Position numbers and translations under genes: made by a program. The notes below the pieces were generated by a model, which was given only the letters and a program-made list of their open reading frames with translations, was not told the origin of the DNA and did no database searches. DNA of 64,000 nucleotides from Iris pallida (taxonomy: Eukaryota > Streptophyta > Magnoliopsida > Asparagales > Iridaceae): NCBI GenBank assembly GCA_029216955.1, contig JANAVB010033216.1, forward strand, positions 7,303,138 through 7,367,137. The letters run 5' to 3'. Shown here piece by piece: positions 33,053 through 44,676 of this stretch. Numbering within the stretch: the first letter of the stretch is position 1; each line of letters starts with the position of its first letter.

Positions 33053-35059
33053 TGTAATGCCCAGTCCTAAAATACGTAGGACTAGGAACGTAGACATGCC
33101 AGCTATATACATACGAAGTATACCCTAACATATGGAACCTCGTATGCATACATAAGCTGTAATATACAGTAGAAACCATAACGACTAATCTCATCCACAA
33201 AATAAAGGAAAATAAAGAATTCATATAATCATCTATGGAGATGTATTTGTACAATATGTTGGACGGAGACAAATCTACTACCAACAAGCAAGGAAAGAAA
33301 TACATGGAAATAAAATGAGCTAGGCGAGCGAAGCGAAGACGATCCAAGTGCAATCATCCTCGAAGAAATAGCGATTATCACGGCTAGAGCTAGAACACCT
33401 ACGAAAGACAAGAGCACACACCTGGCGAGATAACCAGGTCCTCAGAGGGACGTAACAAGACACATAATATCATACCGATGACTGAATAAATAAAGCTCAA
33501 CAGAAAAGTATATGTGACTACACAAATAAAGGTCCTTAACCATTCTATGTGAGAATGTATTTTGAAGACAACGTTCCACACAAGGGCTCTCGAGACTAGA
33601 AATACGGCGCGTTAGCGTTTCAACCAAGGCACTAGTGGTGTCTACAGAAAAGTAAATGCACGGCCCATTAGCACTCGAGTGAGGGCTAAGGGGCATCTAG
33701 AGAAAAATTAATGCACGGCCATTATCTCTTGGGTGAGTCACTAACGGCAGCTAGAGAAAAGTAAATGTGTGAAAGCCCATGCGCCTAATAACTGTCTTCA
33801 CCCTCCCCATGTACTATTCGTTCTGAATCCACACCACGATATTTCTAATAACCGCTAAGTCTTCTAGACAACTATATTAGCAGTTATATCCTAACGCTCG
33901 TCCTGTACGCATCGATGTACGGTCGGTACGCGAGTCTAAATCTATATGAGACACGTGACATCGTGGTACACAGGTGTCGGCCAATGAATGCGGCACATGC
34001 AAAGGCGGTCCCTTAACTCTAGGCCAAATGCATAAAGAAAACTATAATATAATAATTTACAACTATATACTATTTTGAAAGAACAACTTATAAGAAATAA
34101 AACATGCATGATATTGAGCAAGAAATTTAAATAGTAAAGGCAAGGTGTCTTGCCTGGTAGGACGCCTGGTGTACTGCAAGGATCAAGATGGCACAAACTG
34201 TGACTCCGGTGCAACAACTGCACAAGGGGACCTCTGTTGGTGGCACGAACAGTTCCATTGGGTCCAGAAGGGTCAAATTAGTTAGGGTAGACATAAGGTA
34301 GTATAGAATAGGATTGGCTATGGGCAGGAGGAGATTCACAAGAAAAAGGATAATAATAATATATATACAATTCTTAGAAAACTATTTAACCTAAAAATAT
34401 ATTTTATTAGAAAAAATAGTTTTTTTTATATATAAATATATGACAAATGTATGATAAATATATGAAAAATATTCCTTTGCATTTAGGCAAAAACAAAATA
34501 TATGAAAAATGTATCAAAAATATATAAAAAATGTAAAATAAGATCGCCTTTAGGCAAAAACAAAATTTGTACATTTGTAAAAACAATTTGTCAATAGCTC
34601 TCTCTATTTTTATTAGATAAAAATAAAACCTAAAGAAATGTATTGAGCTAAAATACTCCAAGGTTGTCAAAATGATTTTAGGTAGTAAACTATATTTCAT
34701 AAATCAAAATATATTCTAGAGAAAATATTTAAAATGCTAAATCCCTTAGACCAAAATTACATATATTCATATAAGTCGAGAAGGATATTTTAGAGTTAAA
34801 ACATAACTTTGAATTTAGCTAAAAAAATATTTGTACGAATACAAATCATAATATTCATAAAACAATAAAATAATGATAATAGTAATGATAATAATAATAG
34901 AGAAATTATAATAAATAAATAATAATATAAAAATAATATAAAAATAAAAAAATGTATTGTGTTTTCACTCCTCTCGAAGGAGAGAACACAGCTGTAATAA
35001 AGGAAAAAAACCAAAGAAGGAGAGAGAAAGAAAGATGGGGTGAGAAATAAATTGGGAGA

Positions 35060-35960
35060 GGGGAACGGTCAGGAGTGGGCGGAGGAGATGCTGCGGGCGG
35101 CGCTCGCTCTACGCTGTGGGGCTTCTCGGCGGAGGGGTGCACGGGCGAAGTTCGCGGCGGCGGGAAGGCGGTTCGGTGGCGCGAGTGGAGGATGGGCTCG
35201 CCGGCGTCGACGGGCGTGTGATTGCAGGCGGGTGGCACGGCTCGACGCTGGTCCGGGCAGACCTGAGAGCTGGGCAGCACTCTGCGGCGAGGGGCTAAAG
35301 CGGGCGGATGCGCGCACGCTGCGGTTAGCGCACGCCGGCGGCGGAGAAAAAGGGGCACGTGCGCGAGGCTGGGCGGCTAGGGGCGACGCCGAAGGTCGGC
35401 GAATAATGGGGACAGGTGCGGGCACCGATGGATGCGTCGGACGACTTGGGGCACACGGCAGCTTACGGTGGACAGTATGGACGCATGGCAGATGGGGATA
35501 ACTTTGAAGGACGGGATCGAAGAGCTGTAGTGTTGCGTCGGTCGAGACGGAAGGCTGCAGGGATGTAGACGATGGCGGTGGTCCGGGCGCGTTGGTGAGA
35601 GATCTGGCCTGACACTACCGTAGTGGTGACGCTGCAAAATCGCTCCAGCGGCCAGGATAGGTAAGGGTTTCCCATCTCTTCTCCTCTATGTGGTGGTGGT
35701 TTGGGGTGAAGTTGCTGGCATTGGTGGGTTGCCGGTGGCAGCAGTGGTGGTGTGTTCTATGGAGGTGGAGGCGATATGATCAGATGGTGTTGGTGATGAT
35801 GGGTGGTTGTGAGGGGAGGCCGAGGGAGGCTGGCTTGGCCGGACTGGCCGTCGGTTGGTCGAGTTTGCCAGTAGTAGAACGAGGAAGCGGTTGGTGATGC
35901 CGTGGGTGCGGGAGGTGGAAGTCGATGACGAAGATGATGATGGTTTGGTCGGGACGATGG
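35060..35960 (-). repeat. GC-rich island of the C 3' LTR
   Basis: About 0.9 kb of GC-rich, GGCGG- and TGGTGG-rich sequence inside an otherwise AT-rich LTR. On the minus strand it lies downstream of the TATA box and so within the transcribed leader. ORFs on both strands are Pro/Ser/Arg/Ala-rich and differ between LTR copies (left copy ends after PATSPQ; right copy reads on). Confidence 0.75.
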
Positions 35961-36076
35961 GGTGGTGGTGCCGATGAATGGTGATAGGGATGGTGTTGGT
36001 CACAGTGGATGGGAGGTGGTCGATGGTGGAGATAGGTGTTCGTGAGGGTGGCTTGGAATTGCGGCTCTCGACAAGG

Positions 36077-36081
36077 CGCTG
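36077..36081. repeat. TSD cgctg, left copy (element H)
   Basis: Repeated at 45610-45614; the single uninterrupted site is at about 54785-54789. Confidence 0.95.
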
Positions 36082-36364
36082 TGTTGACACAAAGTCACAG
36101 TCAACCAAATATTGATAACATTGACTAAATAATACTTGTAATAATTCAATACGACACACGACGACTACTCCGGCTCAAGACAGACGATAGCTCAGTTTTT
36201 GCAATACAAGTCATTTTTGAGTCTGTATTTTTATATTTATTGAGTCTAGACTATTGTAAGCTGAGTTGTGCTGAGCTCTTGAGACTTAACCTATAGCCTA
36301 CCCAAAATCCATAAGCTCCACAAAAGCCCATTGGACATTAGGACCCATTCTGTGCTCTGGAGAT

Positions 36365-36513
36365 AGAGTTCGGGCCGAACTCTGCCTCCACACAGAGTTC
36401 GGGCCGAACTCTGTCCCCTAAAAATCAGCACCCTAATTTTTAGGGTTGGCTGGTTGCTAGTTGTCCAACGGCCAAATTTTTGAAAATTCCTACCAGAATT
36501 CTGGCCGAATTCT
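36365..36513 (+). promoter_or_regulatory. Three palindromes upstream of the H TATA box
   Basis: AGAGTTCGGGCCGAACTCT at 36365-36383; the same core with 11-bp arms at 36392-36414; and AGAATTCTGGCCGAATTCT at 36495-36513. They recur in the 3' LTR (about 44961-45110) with one arm base changed. Symmetric sites just upstream of a TATA box could bind a dimeric transcription factor; the factor is unknown. Confidence 0.6.
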
Positions 36514-36526
36514 GCCTGCTAAAACC

Positions 36527-36536
36527 CTATAAATAG
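36527..36536 (+). promoter_or_regulatory. TATA box of the H 5' LTR
   Basis: CTATAAATAG, conserved at 45122-45131. Confidence 0.75.
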
Positions 36537-37016
36537 GCCAAGAATTCTCTCATTTTTATTCATCCAATCTTCTCTTCTCTTCTCTCTTAAGCTCAATATA
36601 GGCCATACCCTTCTTCATCTACTAGCCACAAGTTTCTTAAGTCTCGAGTGCTCAGTATCTCTCAGTTAGGAGTCTTGTGCAAGAGTTCAAGAAGTCGCTT
36701 GGAAAATTCCAAGCATCGCCACTGCGATCCTTTGTAAGAAGTTGACGTGCTCTTCTGAAGAAAAGGCACGGGGTGTAACTACTATTTTACAAATAGTAGA
36801 TTTAATCCTGAGCTAGAGTTCTCAGGCCTGGACTAGTCCTCCACGAGGGAAACCAGGTTAAAAATCGGTTGTGTTTGCGTATGCTTTCTTGCTCCTTATT
36901 TATTTCCGTATTTACTCTGATTATTTTTAGATTGTGAAAGAGTTTAATTTTTTAATTGGGTATTATCACTATAAACTATATTCACCCCCCTCTAGAGTTG
37001 CCATCTGTTCTTCAAT

Positions 37017-37028
37017 TGGTATCAGAGC
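37017..37028 (+). other. Primer binding site, initiator tRNA-Met (element H)
   Basis: TGGTATCAGAGC, 2 nt after the 5' LTR; the standard primer site of plant copia elements. Confidence 0.93.
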
Positions 37029-37086
37029 CCTGTTCTCTCAACAAGGACTAACATCCTAGAGCTGATCCACGGCAACCACACAATCC

Positions 37087-38483
37087 TTGATTTCCAATCA
37101 TGGTGAAGGGCAGTCCACTCATAGGCCTCCCCTATTTGATGGAACTAACTACACATATTGGAAAATAAGGATGAGCTTTTATCTCAAGTCGCTAGACTTT
37201 GATCTGTGGACTATCGTCACTGACGGTTACAAAAAGCCCGCCAGAATAGTTGTCAATGGTGATCTCGTTGAGAAATCACATTACAAATATTCTGACAAAG
37301 AGAAAAAACAGGCAAGTCTAGACACAAGAGCTATTAATGCTTTATTCTGTGCTATAGACAGGAATGAGTTCAACAGGGTATCTACATGCACCACATCTCA
37401 CGAAGTATGGAGACTTCTAGAAGTGACGCATGAAGGAACCACCCAAGTCAAGGAATCAAAGATAAGCTGTCTCACTCAAGAATACGAGGCTTTCAAGATG
37501 AAGCCAAATGAGACGATCACGCAAATGTTCGCAAGATTCCTCGATATCATTAACCCCTGTCTTCGCTCGGCAAATAATATTCAAATCACGAGAAGATTCG
37601 CAAGCTACTTAGGGGGCTCCCAAAGATTTGGAACCCTAAAGTGACAGCCATCATAGAAGGAAATGATCTCACAACCATGTCCATGGAGACCTTGATGGGA
37701 AAGCTGATGACTCATGAGCTTGACCTCAAGGACTTCGAAGAGCCTGCTCCTAAGGCTAAGGAGATCGCACTCAAAGCTCATCGACGGAGGGCTGACCCCG
37801 AAGAGACGGATGACAACAACTCAGAAGGTGACGATCAAGCTCTCCTCGTCCGCAACTTTAAGAAATTCCTTCGCTTCAACCGAAGAAAGAAGGAACCTCA
37901 AGAAGACGACGAAGAAGAGCCAACCTGCTATGGTTACAAGAAGACGAAACATGTCCGAAAAGATTGTCCATACTTAAAAAAGAGCAACCGTTGTGAGAAG
38001 CCATACAAGAAGACTTCCTCAAAGAAATATGCCAACACAAGCATTTGGCATGAAAGCGAAGCTAGTGACTCCGAGGAAGAAAAGGACTCTCCTCAAGATA
38101 CGGCTAATGTGTGCCTAATGGCAACATCCGACAAGGTATCAAACGAAACTCTTGTTGACTTCACTTTTGATGAACTTGGCGATGCTTTCCCCGATTTACT
38201 TAATAATCACAAAAAGGTCATTGGTAAATACAAACATGCCAAGGACAAGATCAAAAGTCATGAAGTCGAAATTCAAAGACTTTCTCTATTACTTGATAAC
38301 ATTAGAGACACTTCACCCACGGATGTCACAGATGAGGTATCTAAGCTTAAAATAAGCTTACATGATGCCGAAACACGCATTGAACAACAAACACAAGAAA
38401 TCACAACACTCAATACGGAGCTTGCAGAAGAAAAGAGTAGACACAAGATTTCTATCACTAAGATAATTTGGTTTGAATGCTAA
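37087..38483 (+). pseudogene. Gag of element H, N-terminal and coiled-coil part
   Basis: The Gag core starts RPPLFDGTNYTYWKIRMSFYLKS near 37120 and continues to MFARFLDIINPCLR near 37550. The frame changes at about 37640. The second piece has a zinc-knuckle-like CYGYKKTKHVRKDCP near 37930, where the first-position spacing is C-x2-[Y/K] and the second Cys is lost. An acidic stretch and a coiled-coil segment follow (KYKHAKDKIKSHEVEIQRL, about 38220-38460), as in SIRE Gag proteins. No in-frame ATG is seen at the expected start, so the start is unassigned. The frame changes again at about 38475. Confidence 0.85.
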
Positions 38484-39120
38484 GATTACTGAACTGCAGG
38501 CTGTCTCTAAGAAACTAGAGACTAAATTGGGAAAACAGGTTGCTCAACCTCAAACCCAATTTCATGGGACACACACAAAGCATGATACTTCTCATACTAG
38601 TCACCCACGTCATCCACCTATAACACGTAACCATGCTTACATATACACACACTTTCACAAAGGACACAAACCACATGCACGTAGAAATAATTATCATACG
38701 TCACAAAATCATCATGCTACACATAGATACAATCATCACCATGTTGCACAAAAACCACATCACCATCACTCTACATATAGACATCATCACCATGCTACTC
38801 CATATAGACAATATCACCATGCCACTCCACATCACTCTACACATAGTCATCATCACCATACTAATTCTACATATCATCATACTTCTCCTCATCACTCTAC
38901 TTATAGACATTATCAGCATGCTTCTATTATAAATAGGAATGCTACATGTACTTATTGTGGTTTACATGGACACATTTCACCACAATGTAGAATTAGAAGA
39001 TTAGTAGATAAAAAGATATATGCATGGTTTCCAAAAACTAACTTTTCAGGACCCTCAAGAACTTGGGTACCAAAGTTCACATCTACTCTTGATGTAGGTG
39101 GACCTTCCCTCCTTAACTAA
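38473..39120 (+). pseudogene. Gag C-terminal part of element H, histidine-rich
   Basis: The open stretch continues the coiled coil for 30 residues, then runs into a region (38563-38925) with about 41 histidines in 121 residues, mixed with Thr, Ser and Tyr. A CCHC-type knuckle CTYCGLHGHISPQC follows near 38945, then WVPKFT, the signature just before copia protease in SIRE elements. His-rich spacers could bind Zn, Ni or Cu or RNA; that is inference. The repeat units CATCATCACCATGCTAC and CACATAGACA suggest expansion by slippage. The segment is intact, but it stands between broken ones. Confidence 0.8.
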
Positions 39121-40618
39121 AAGTAAGTGGATTCTCGGTAGTGGATGCTCGTGATATATGACGGGAGACGCAAATCTTTTCGTATCACTATCGATGAAGA
39201 GAGAAGGATATGTATCCTTCGGTAACAACCTAAAAGGTTATATTATAGGTAATGGTAATATTGGTTATCCTCCCTCTCCCGTAATAAAGGATGTCTGCCT
39301 AGTGACCGAGTTAAAGCATAACCTGCTCAGCATTAGTCATCTTGCTGACCATGGATATGACATTAACTTTGTACAAAACAAATGCCTTATTTATGATAGG
39401 TCAACGGGAGACATCGCTTTTGAAGGGGTAAAAGAGGATAATATTTATATTTTCTGTTTGTCTAGAAATACTAACAATACAGGTAGATGCCTATATGCTC
39501 ATAAAGATGAACGATTACTATGTCACCAGCGTCTTGGTCATGGCAATATGGATACTATATCCAGGCTATCGACCAAGAAACTAGTTAGAGGCTTGCCCGA
39601 TATCACATTCAAAAAGGACACCGTATGTGCCGAATGTGAATTGAATAAGGCAACGAAGTCCTCATTTTATTCCATTAACTCTGTAAGCACTACTAGACCC
39701 CTGCAACTACTCTATATGGATTTATTTGGCCCTAGTAGAGTAGCCAGTCTTGGTGGAAAACTCTATGCCTTTGTTATTGTTGATGACTTTTCAAGATTTA
39801 CTTGAGTTTTCTTTCTTACAAATAAAAGTGATGCTATTTCGGTTTTTAAGATTTTTGTTAAGAAAGTTCAAAACGAAAAAGGCTACATGATTACTCGAAT
39901 CCGAAGTGATCATGGAGGCGAATTCAAAAATTTTGATTTTGAAAAGTTTTGTGATTCCAATGGTTTTGATCATGAGTTTTTTTGTCCAAGAACTCCTCAA
40001 CAAAATGGTATTGTGGAGCGAAAGAATAGGACTCTCGGCGATATGGCTAGAGTCATGTTGAACAAGTTTTCACTTCCGAAATACTTTTGGGCTGAAGCTG
40101 TCAGTACAGCATGCCACATTTTAAATATGGTGCTTATTCGTCCTATTACGAAAAAAACACCCTATGAGCTTTGGTTTGGGAGAACCCCAAATGTTTCTTA
40201 TTTTAGAGTTTTCGGCTGTAGATGTTTTATCCTTAACACCAACGACAACTTAGGAAAATTTAATGCCAAAGCTGACGATGGTATTTTCCTTGGCTATGCT
40301 GCCAAGAGCAAGGGATATAGAGTTTTTAACAAACGCTCATTAATTGTGGAAGAGTCTACAAATGTGACTTTTGATGAAGATAACAGTGCAGCAGCTACTC
40401 TTGATGATGATGTTGAGCCATCAACTTCTACTCCAATGAATACCACAACCGAGACCAATTCTCTGGAGGGCTTGCCAAAGAAATTCTCTTTCAAGCCTTC
40501 ACATCCAGAAAATTTGGTAATAGGTGAGGTTTCACGTGGAGTAACTACTAGATCATCACTAAGAGACTATATTGCTAGACTGCCTTTATTTCACAAATTG
40601 AGCCGAAAAACATTTTAG
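39121..40618 (+). pseudogene. Protease and integrase of element H
   Basis: Protease begins WILGSGCS at about 39129-39152, where the catalytic Asp of the W-x-x-D-S-G-C-S box is Gly and the next codon is TGA. A remnant with DVCLVTELKHNLLSISHLAD follows. Integrase has the HHCC segment CHQRLGHGN...CAECELNKA (39520-39650), first Asp in LLYMDLFGP, second Asp in RSDHGGEFKN (39900) and Glu in NGIVERKNRTLGDM (40010). A TGA near 39803 replaces a tryptophan codon (G to A). The C-terminal part reaches GYAAKSKGYRVFNKRSLIVEES. Integrase catalytic residues are intact. Confidence 0.9.
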
Positions 40619-42134
40619 AAGCTTTCAATGATAAATTTTGGATTTCTGCTATGCAAGAAGAACTCAACCAATTCGAGAGAAGCCAAGTATGGGAACTCGT
40701 TCCTAGTCCGGCTAATCACTCGATTATTGGTACTAAATGGGTCTTTAGAAACAAAGTGAATGAAGATGGTTCAGTCACACGCAACAAAGCTCATCTAGTA
40801 GCCCAATGATACAACCAAGAGGAAGGTATCGACTACGATGAGACGTATGCTCCTGTTGCTAGATTGGAATCCATTCGAATGCTTTGTGCATTTGCAAATT
40901 TTCAAAATTTCAAATTATTTCAAATGGTTGTTAAAAGTTCTTTCTTGAATGGATTTATTAAGGAGGAAGTTTATGTAAAACAACCCCCTGGTTTTGAAAA
41001 TCACAAATTTCCCGACCACATGTTCAAGCTAAAAAAAGCGATGTATGGCCTCAAACAAGCCCCTAGAGCTTGGTATGAACGGCTAAGCAATTTCTTACTT
41101 GAGAAAGGTTTTTCAAAGGGGAAAATTGACACCACACTTTTCATAAAATCTTTCAAGGATACTATTCTTTTAGTACAAATATACGTAGATGATATTATAT
41201 TTGGTTCTACTGATGAAACCCTTTGTCAAGATTTTGCCAAGTGTATGCAGACCGAGTTTGAGATGAGCATGATGGGAGAGCTCAACTACTTTCTTGGGCT
41301 GCAAGTCAAACAAATATCAAATGGAACCTTCATCTGTCAGTCGAAGTATACAAAGGACATGCTGAAGAAATTCGACCTTGACAACGTCAAACCAATCAGC
41401 ACTCCAATGGCTACTTCAACCAAACTTGAACCAGATGATAGCGGCAAACCCGTAGATCAACGTAAGTATCGAGGTATGATAGGCAGTCAACTCTACATTA
41501 CTGCTAGTCGCCCTGATATTATGTTTAGCGTTTGTCTGTGTGCTAGATATCAAGCAAATCCTAAGGAATCACACATGACCGCGGTTAAGCGTATCTTTCG
41601 ATACCTTAAGGGTACGGTTACAGTGGGCCTATGGTATCCTAAGTCAACATTATTTGACCTCATTGGTTACTCTGATGCTGACTTTGCCGGATGCAAGGTC
41701 GACCGTAAAAGTACGAGCGGTACGTGTCATTTATTAGGAAAGGCTTTAGTCTCTTGGTTTAGCAAGAAGCAGAATTCTGTCGCACTATCCACAACAGAAG
41801 CTGAATACATCACAGCTGGGCGTTGTTGTGCATAAATTCTGTAGATGAAGCAAACCCTTGAAGACTACAACTTATCTTTCATGCATATTCCAATTTTTGT
41901 GACAACACTAGTGCTATAAATCTGACTAAGAACCCCATTTGTCACTCACGCACGAAACACATTAAAATTTGTCATCACTTTTTGTGTGATCATCAGCAAA
42001 ATGGCACGATTAACTTAGAATTTATTGACACTGATCATCAGTTAGCAGATTTCTTCACAAAACCATTATCCGAAGAGCGCTTCAATTTTCTTTGTCGTGA
42101 ACTTGAAATTTTAGATGAAGCTGTTATAAATTAA
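40619..42134 (+). pseudogene. Reverse transcriptase and RNase H of element H
   Basis: RT opens with EELNQFERSQVWELVPSP and GTKWVFRNKVNEDG, has a TGA near 40807, and continues YAPVARLESIRMLCAFA. Motif A is MVVKSSFLNG, where the catalytic Asp (40927-40929) is Val. Motif C, VQIYVDDIIFGS (about 41176-41210), is intact. RNase H contains GYSDADFAGCKVDRKSTSG and LSTTEAEYITAGRC, with a TAA at 41833-41835. A further frame change follows, then ADFFTKPLSEERFNFLC and a natural stop at 42132-42134. RT is dead by the motif A change alone, independent of the stops. Confidence 0.92.
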
Positions 42135-42911
42135 AATCAACCTGCATAAATATCGAGTATATCGTGATTCTCTTATGATGAACTTGCTATGGGTACAAGC
42201 CGAAAGGGCCCTTCTGACAACAAGGCGTAAAAGCCTAAGCGACACGGTGCACTAGTCCTCAGGACTTCCGCTAGCTGGGATCCGGCCCCTGCAGCTAACC
42301 CATGGTAGCTTCAAAATATTGAATCATGATATAATTCCTTATTTATTATATGGTTCATTTTCATTTATCACATGCTGAAATACTATTTTTTCAACTTCAT
42401 ATTGCTGCTTCAAACTCACTATCTGTTATTCTTTTGTTTACTTCTTGGATCTTTCTTGTAATTATACTCATGTCTTATATTGGTTTTTCTTACTTAACCA
42501 TTCTTTTTTATTTTCTGCCTGATTCTTGTTCTGTGACCAGGATTCGGAATTCGAGCCGAACTTTGCCCCTACCAGAGTTCGGGCCGAATTTGGCCTGACT
42601 GTTCCAGAACCGGGAACAGTCTCAGCCGTTGATCAAAAGTTAGATCCAATGGCCATTATTTGCTTCGACCAAGAGAAACCCTTCCCATATTTTCGGTCTC
42701 TCTTCCATCTTCTTCCTCATTACCACCTTTTCCACTTCTCCAACACAATTCTCTCAAAACCCTAACCCTAATTTCTTCTTTCTAGAGCTCAATTCCTCCC
42801 CAAACTCAAGGAGAAGGCTTCTTTTTCAATTCTCCTTCACTGTTCATCACTAGTTTGAGGTATAATCCCATACTTTTCTATATCTCAATTTCTTTCTTTA
42901 TATATTGTGTT
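42135..42911 (+). other. Spacer between pol and the extra ORF of H
   Basis: No coding sequence is supported. A 'ggatccggcccctgcagc' GC-rich patch lies near 42275. Two palindrome-like copies of the LTR motif lie at 42546-42564 and 42574-42591, followed by a pyrimidine-rich stretch (42690-42860) that looks like a leader for the next ORF. Confidence 0.5.
42546..42591 (+). promoter_or_regulatory. Internal copies of the H LTR palindrome
   Basis: GGAATTCGAGCCGAACTTT and AGAGTTCGGGCCGAATTT, with the same spacing class (two copies close together) as in the LTR at 36365-36414. They lie 320 bp before the ATG of the extra ORF. No convincing TATA box follows. Confidence 0.45.
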
Positions 42912-44204
42912 ATGGCTCCACGTCTGCTCAACCGCGGTAAGAGACTTCGGACCGAGGGAGCATCCTCGTCGAATGCTCCTCCTCCCGTTGAACCGCCCGT
43001 TGCACCACCCGTTGCACCGGCCATTGAACAACAACCACCAATCCATCCGTTGTTCAATCCTCCACGTCCACATGATCCAAACACTTTTGACGACCGAATT
43101 TTTGTATCACTAGACGCATCAAATGATTGGTTTAGTGATTTTCGGACACGTCCGGTGTTTGCGGGACACCCTATCAACTTTACTATATTTTCTCAATATG
43201 ATGCACTTTTTTATGACCTTTGTCTTGATGAACTTGTTACCACAAATTCGGTCATTTATCGTAGTGCTATTCAAATATTCTACTGCAACTTAACCCATGA
43301 TGATACTCATATTTATTCACGAGTTGCGGGAGTTGATATCTCCTTTGACGATTTCGAATTGGCCGAATATCTTGAGCTTCAAGAGCCCAACTCATGGGAA
43401 AAGCTTGTTGAAGCTAGATCATTTCAATTTCTCGAAGGAATTTCACTTGAAAGCTTCAAGGACGACTTGTGTAGCCCTAACACACGTCCTCGTAAGCTTT
43501 TGGCTAAATTCCTCAATCCCTATTTCTATGAACTTCATCGGATCATTTTAAACACCATTCTACCCAAAGCGGGTTCTACCGATGAAGTCACTTATTTTGA
43601 AATTTCGGCCTTATACCATCTCCACTTCCATGTTCCCTTTAATCTTCTATGCACAATGATGGATTGGATGATTAACTATAGGAAGAAACCAAGATCTTTG
43701 GTTTATGCATTATACCTTCCTATGATCTTTCGTGCATTTCATGTACCCCTTGATGAGTGTCCATTCTTACCTGCCCCTGCCTTCCTCTCTAAGGCAAGGA
43801 GGCTTCAGGCGGCCATTGGCTCACCAGTAATGTCTGAGCATTCTGATGATGAGCCAGATGCCCCTCCTCTTGGACAGGATCCTCCTCCTCCTCCTACCAC
43901 TCTCGAGTCTTTTCAGACCATGCTCCGAGATCGCTTCACTTTGGAGGACGATCGTTGGGCTCAGTTGGATTACCGGACCACCTTGTAGATGAGTGCTATC
44001 AGCAACTCGCTGCATGATATTCGGTATTCCATGTCTCGCCATCCTTCCATGCCCATTCCTATGGAGCGAGACCCTGGTCGTGAGGGATTTCGTATCGATG
44101 ACCCTTGGGTTCGTCGTTACATGGATCCGAATGCGGCATTCATGGACCCACGTCGCTCATTTACTGATCCATCAGACGACGCTGGGCCTTCACGTGCTCG
44201 ATGA
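42912..44204 (+). pseudogene. Extra ORF of element H, putative plant transposon protein-like
   Basis: The ATG at 42912 opens MAPRLLNRGKRLRTEG, then 358 codons to TAG (43986-43988). The same frame continues for 71 codons to TGA at 44202-44204, so the ancestor was probably about 430 residues. After a Pro-rich N-terminus (about residues 20-55), the region around residues 60-290 has VAGVDISFDDFELAEYLEL, LHRIILNTILPKAG with DEVTYFEISALYHL, and SLVYALYLPMIFRAFHVPLDE. This pattern resembles the uncharacterised 'putative plant transposon protein' domain of many plant retroelement and transposon proteins. No membrane anchor or signal peptide is present from this ATG, so it is not an obvious envelope protein. 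Upstream in-frame text that looks hydrophobic begins at a TTG and is probably untranslated. Function unknown. Confidence 0.72.
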
Positions 44205-44461
44205 TGGATATGGACTGCTTCTTGATGCTGCTACTGAGGATCATAGCTTATGGTTTATGCATTTTGTTTGTAGTTACTTTTATGTACTTGGTTTGTATTA
44301 GACTTATTATGAGTTATGACTCTTGAGACTTTGGTAGTTCTATCAGTTTTTATGTCATTATCACTCTTGTGACATTTGCCAGTTATATCAGTTTATATAC
44401 AGTATCTTCTCATATCTTTTGGTGTGTTATTCATTGTTTATCTTAAATTGCTAAATGCCAA

Positions 44462-44676
44462 AAGGGGGAGATATGTGTATATTCTATATTCTTTTTGGTC
44501 TATGTGTGCTTTTGGAAGAATGTTATTAACAGGCCAACAAGATTCACAGCATTGTTTACGGGGGAGCTATTCTTAAGCTCGGCACTAATTATGGGGGAGC
44601 TATGTTTTTAAATGTGACCAGGTATGAATATTGAATATACAATTATTATTTTGTCAATTATGAATATGGGGGAGAT
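44462..44676 (+). other. Polypurine tract of H and three look-alikes
   Basis: ATGGGGGAGAT at 44666-44676 immediately precedes the 3' LTR and is the true tract. AAAGGGGGAGAT near 44460-44471, ACGGGGGAGCT near 44558-44568 and ATGGGGGAGCT near 44590-44600 repeat it upstream. Confidence 0.75.

Larger units (their letters stand above)
36082..37014 (+). repeat. 5' LTR of element H
   Basis: TGTTGACACAAAG...CTGTTCTTCA, 933 bp. Carries three palindromes (36365-36383, 36392-36414, 36495-36513) before the TATA box at 36527. Confidence 0.96.

Noticed and set aside
42855..42911. N-terminal hydrophobic extension of the H extra ORF as a signal peptide or envelope feature
   Set aside because: The frame there opens with TTG; the first ATG is at 42912, after the hydrophobic stretch, so it is probably not translated.
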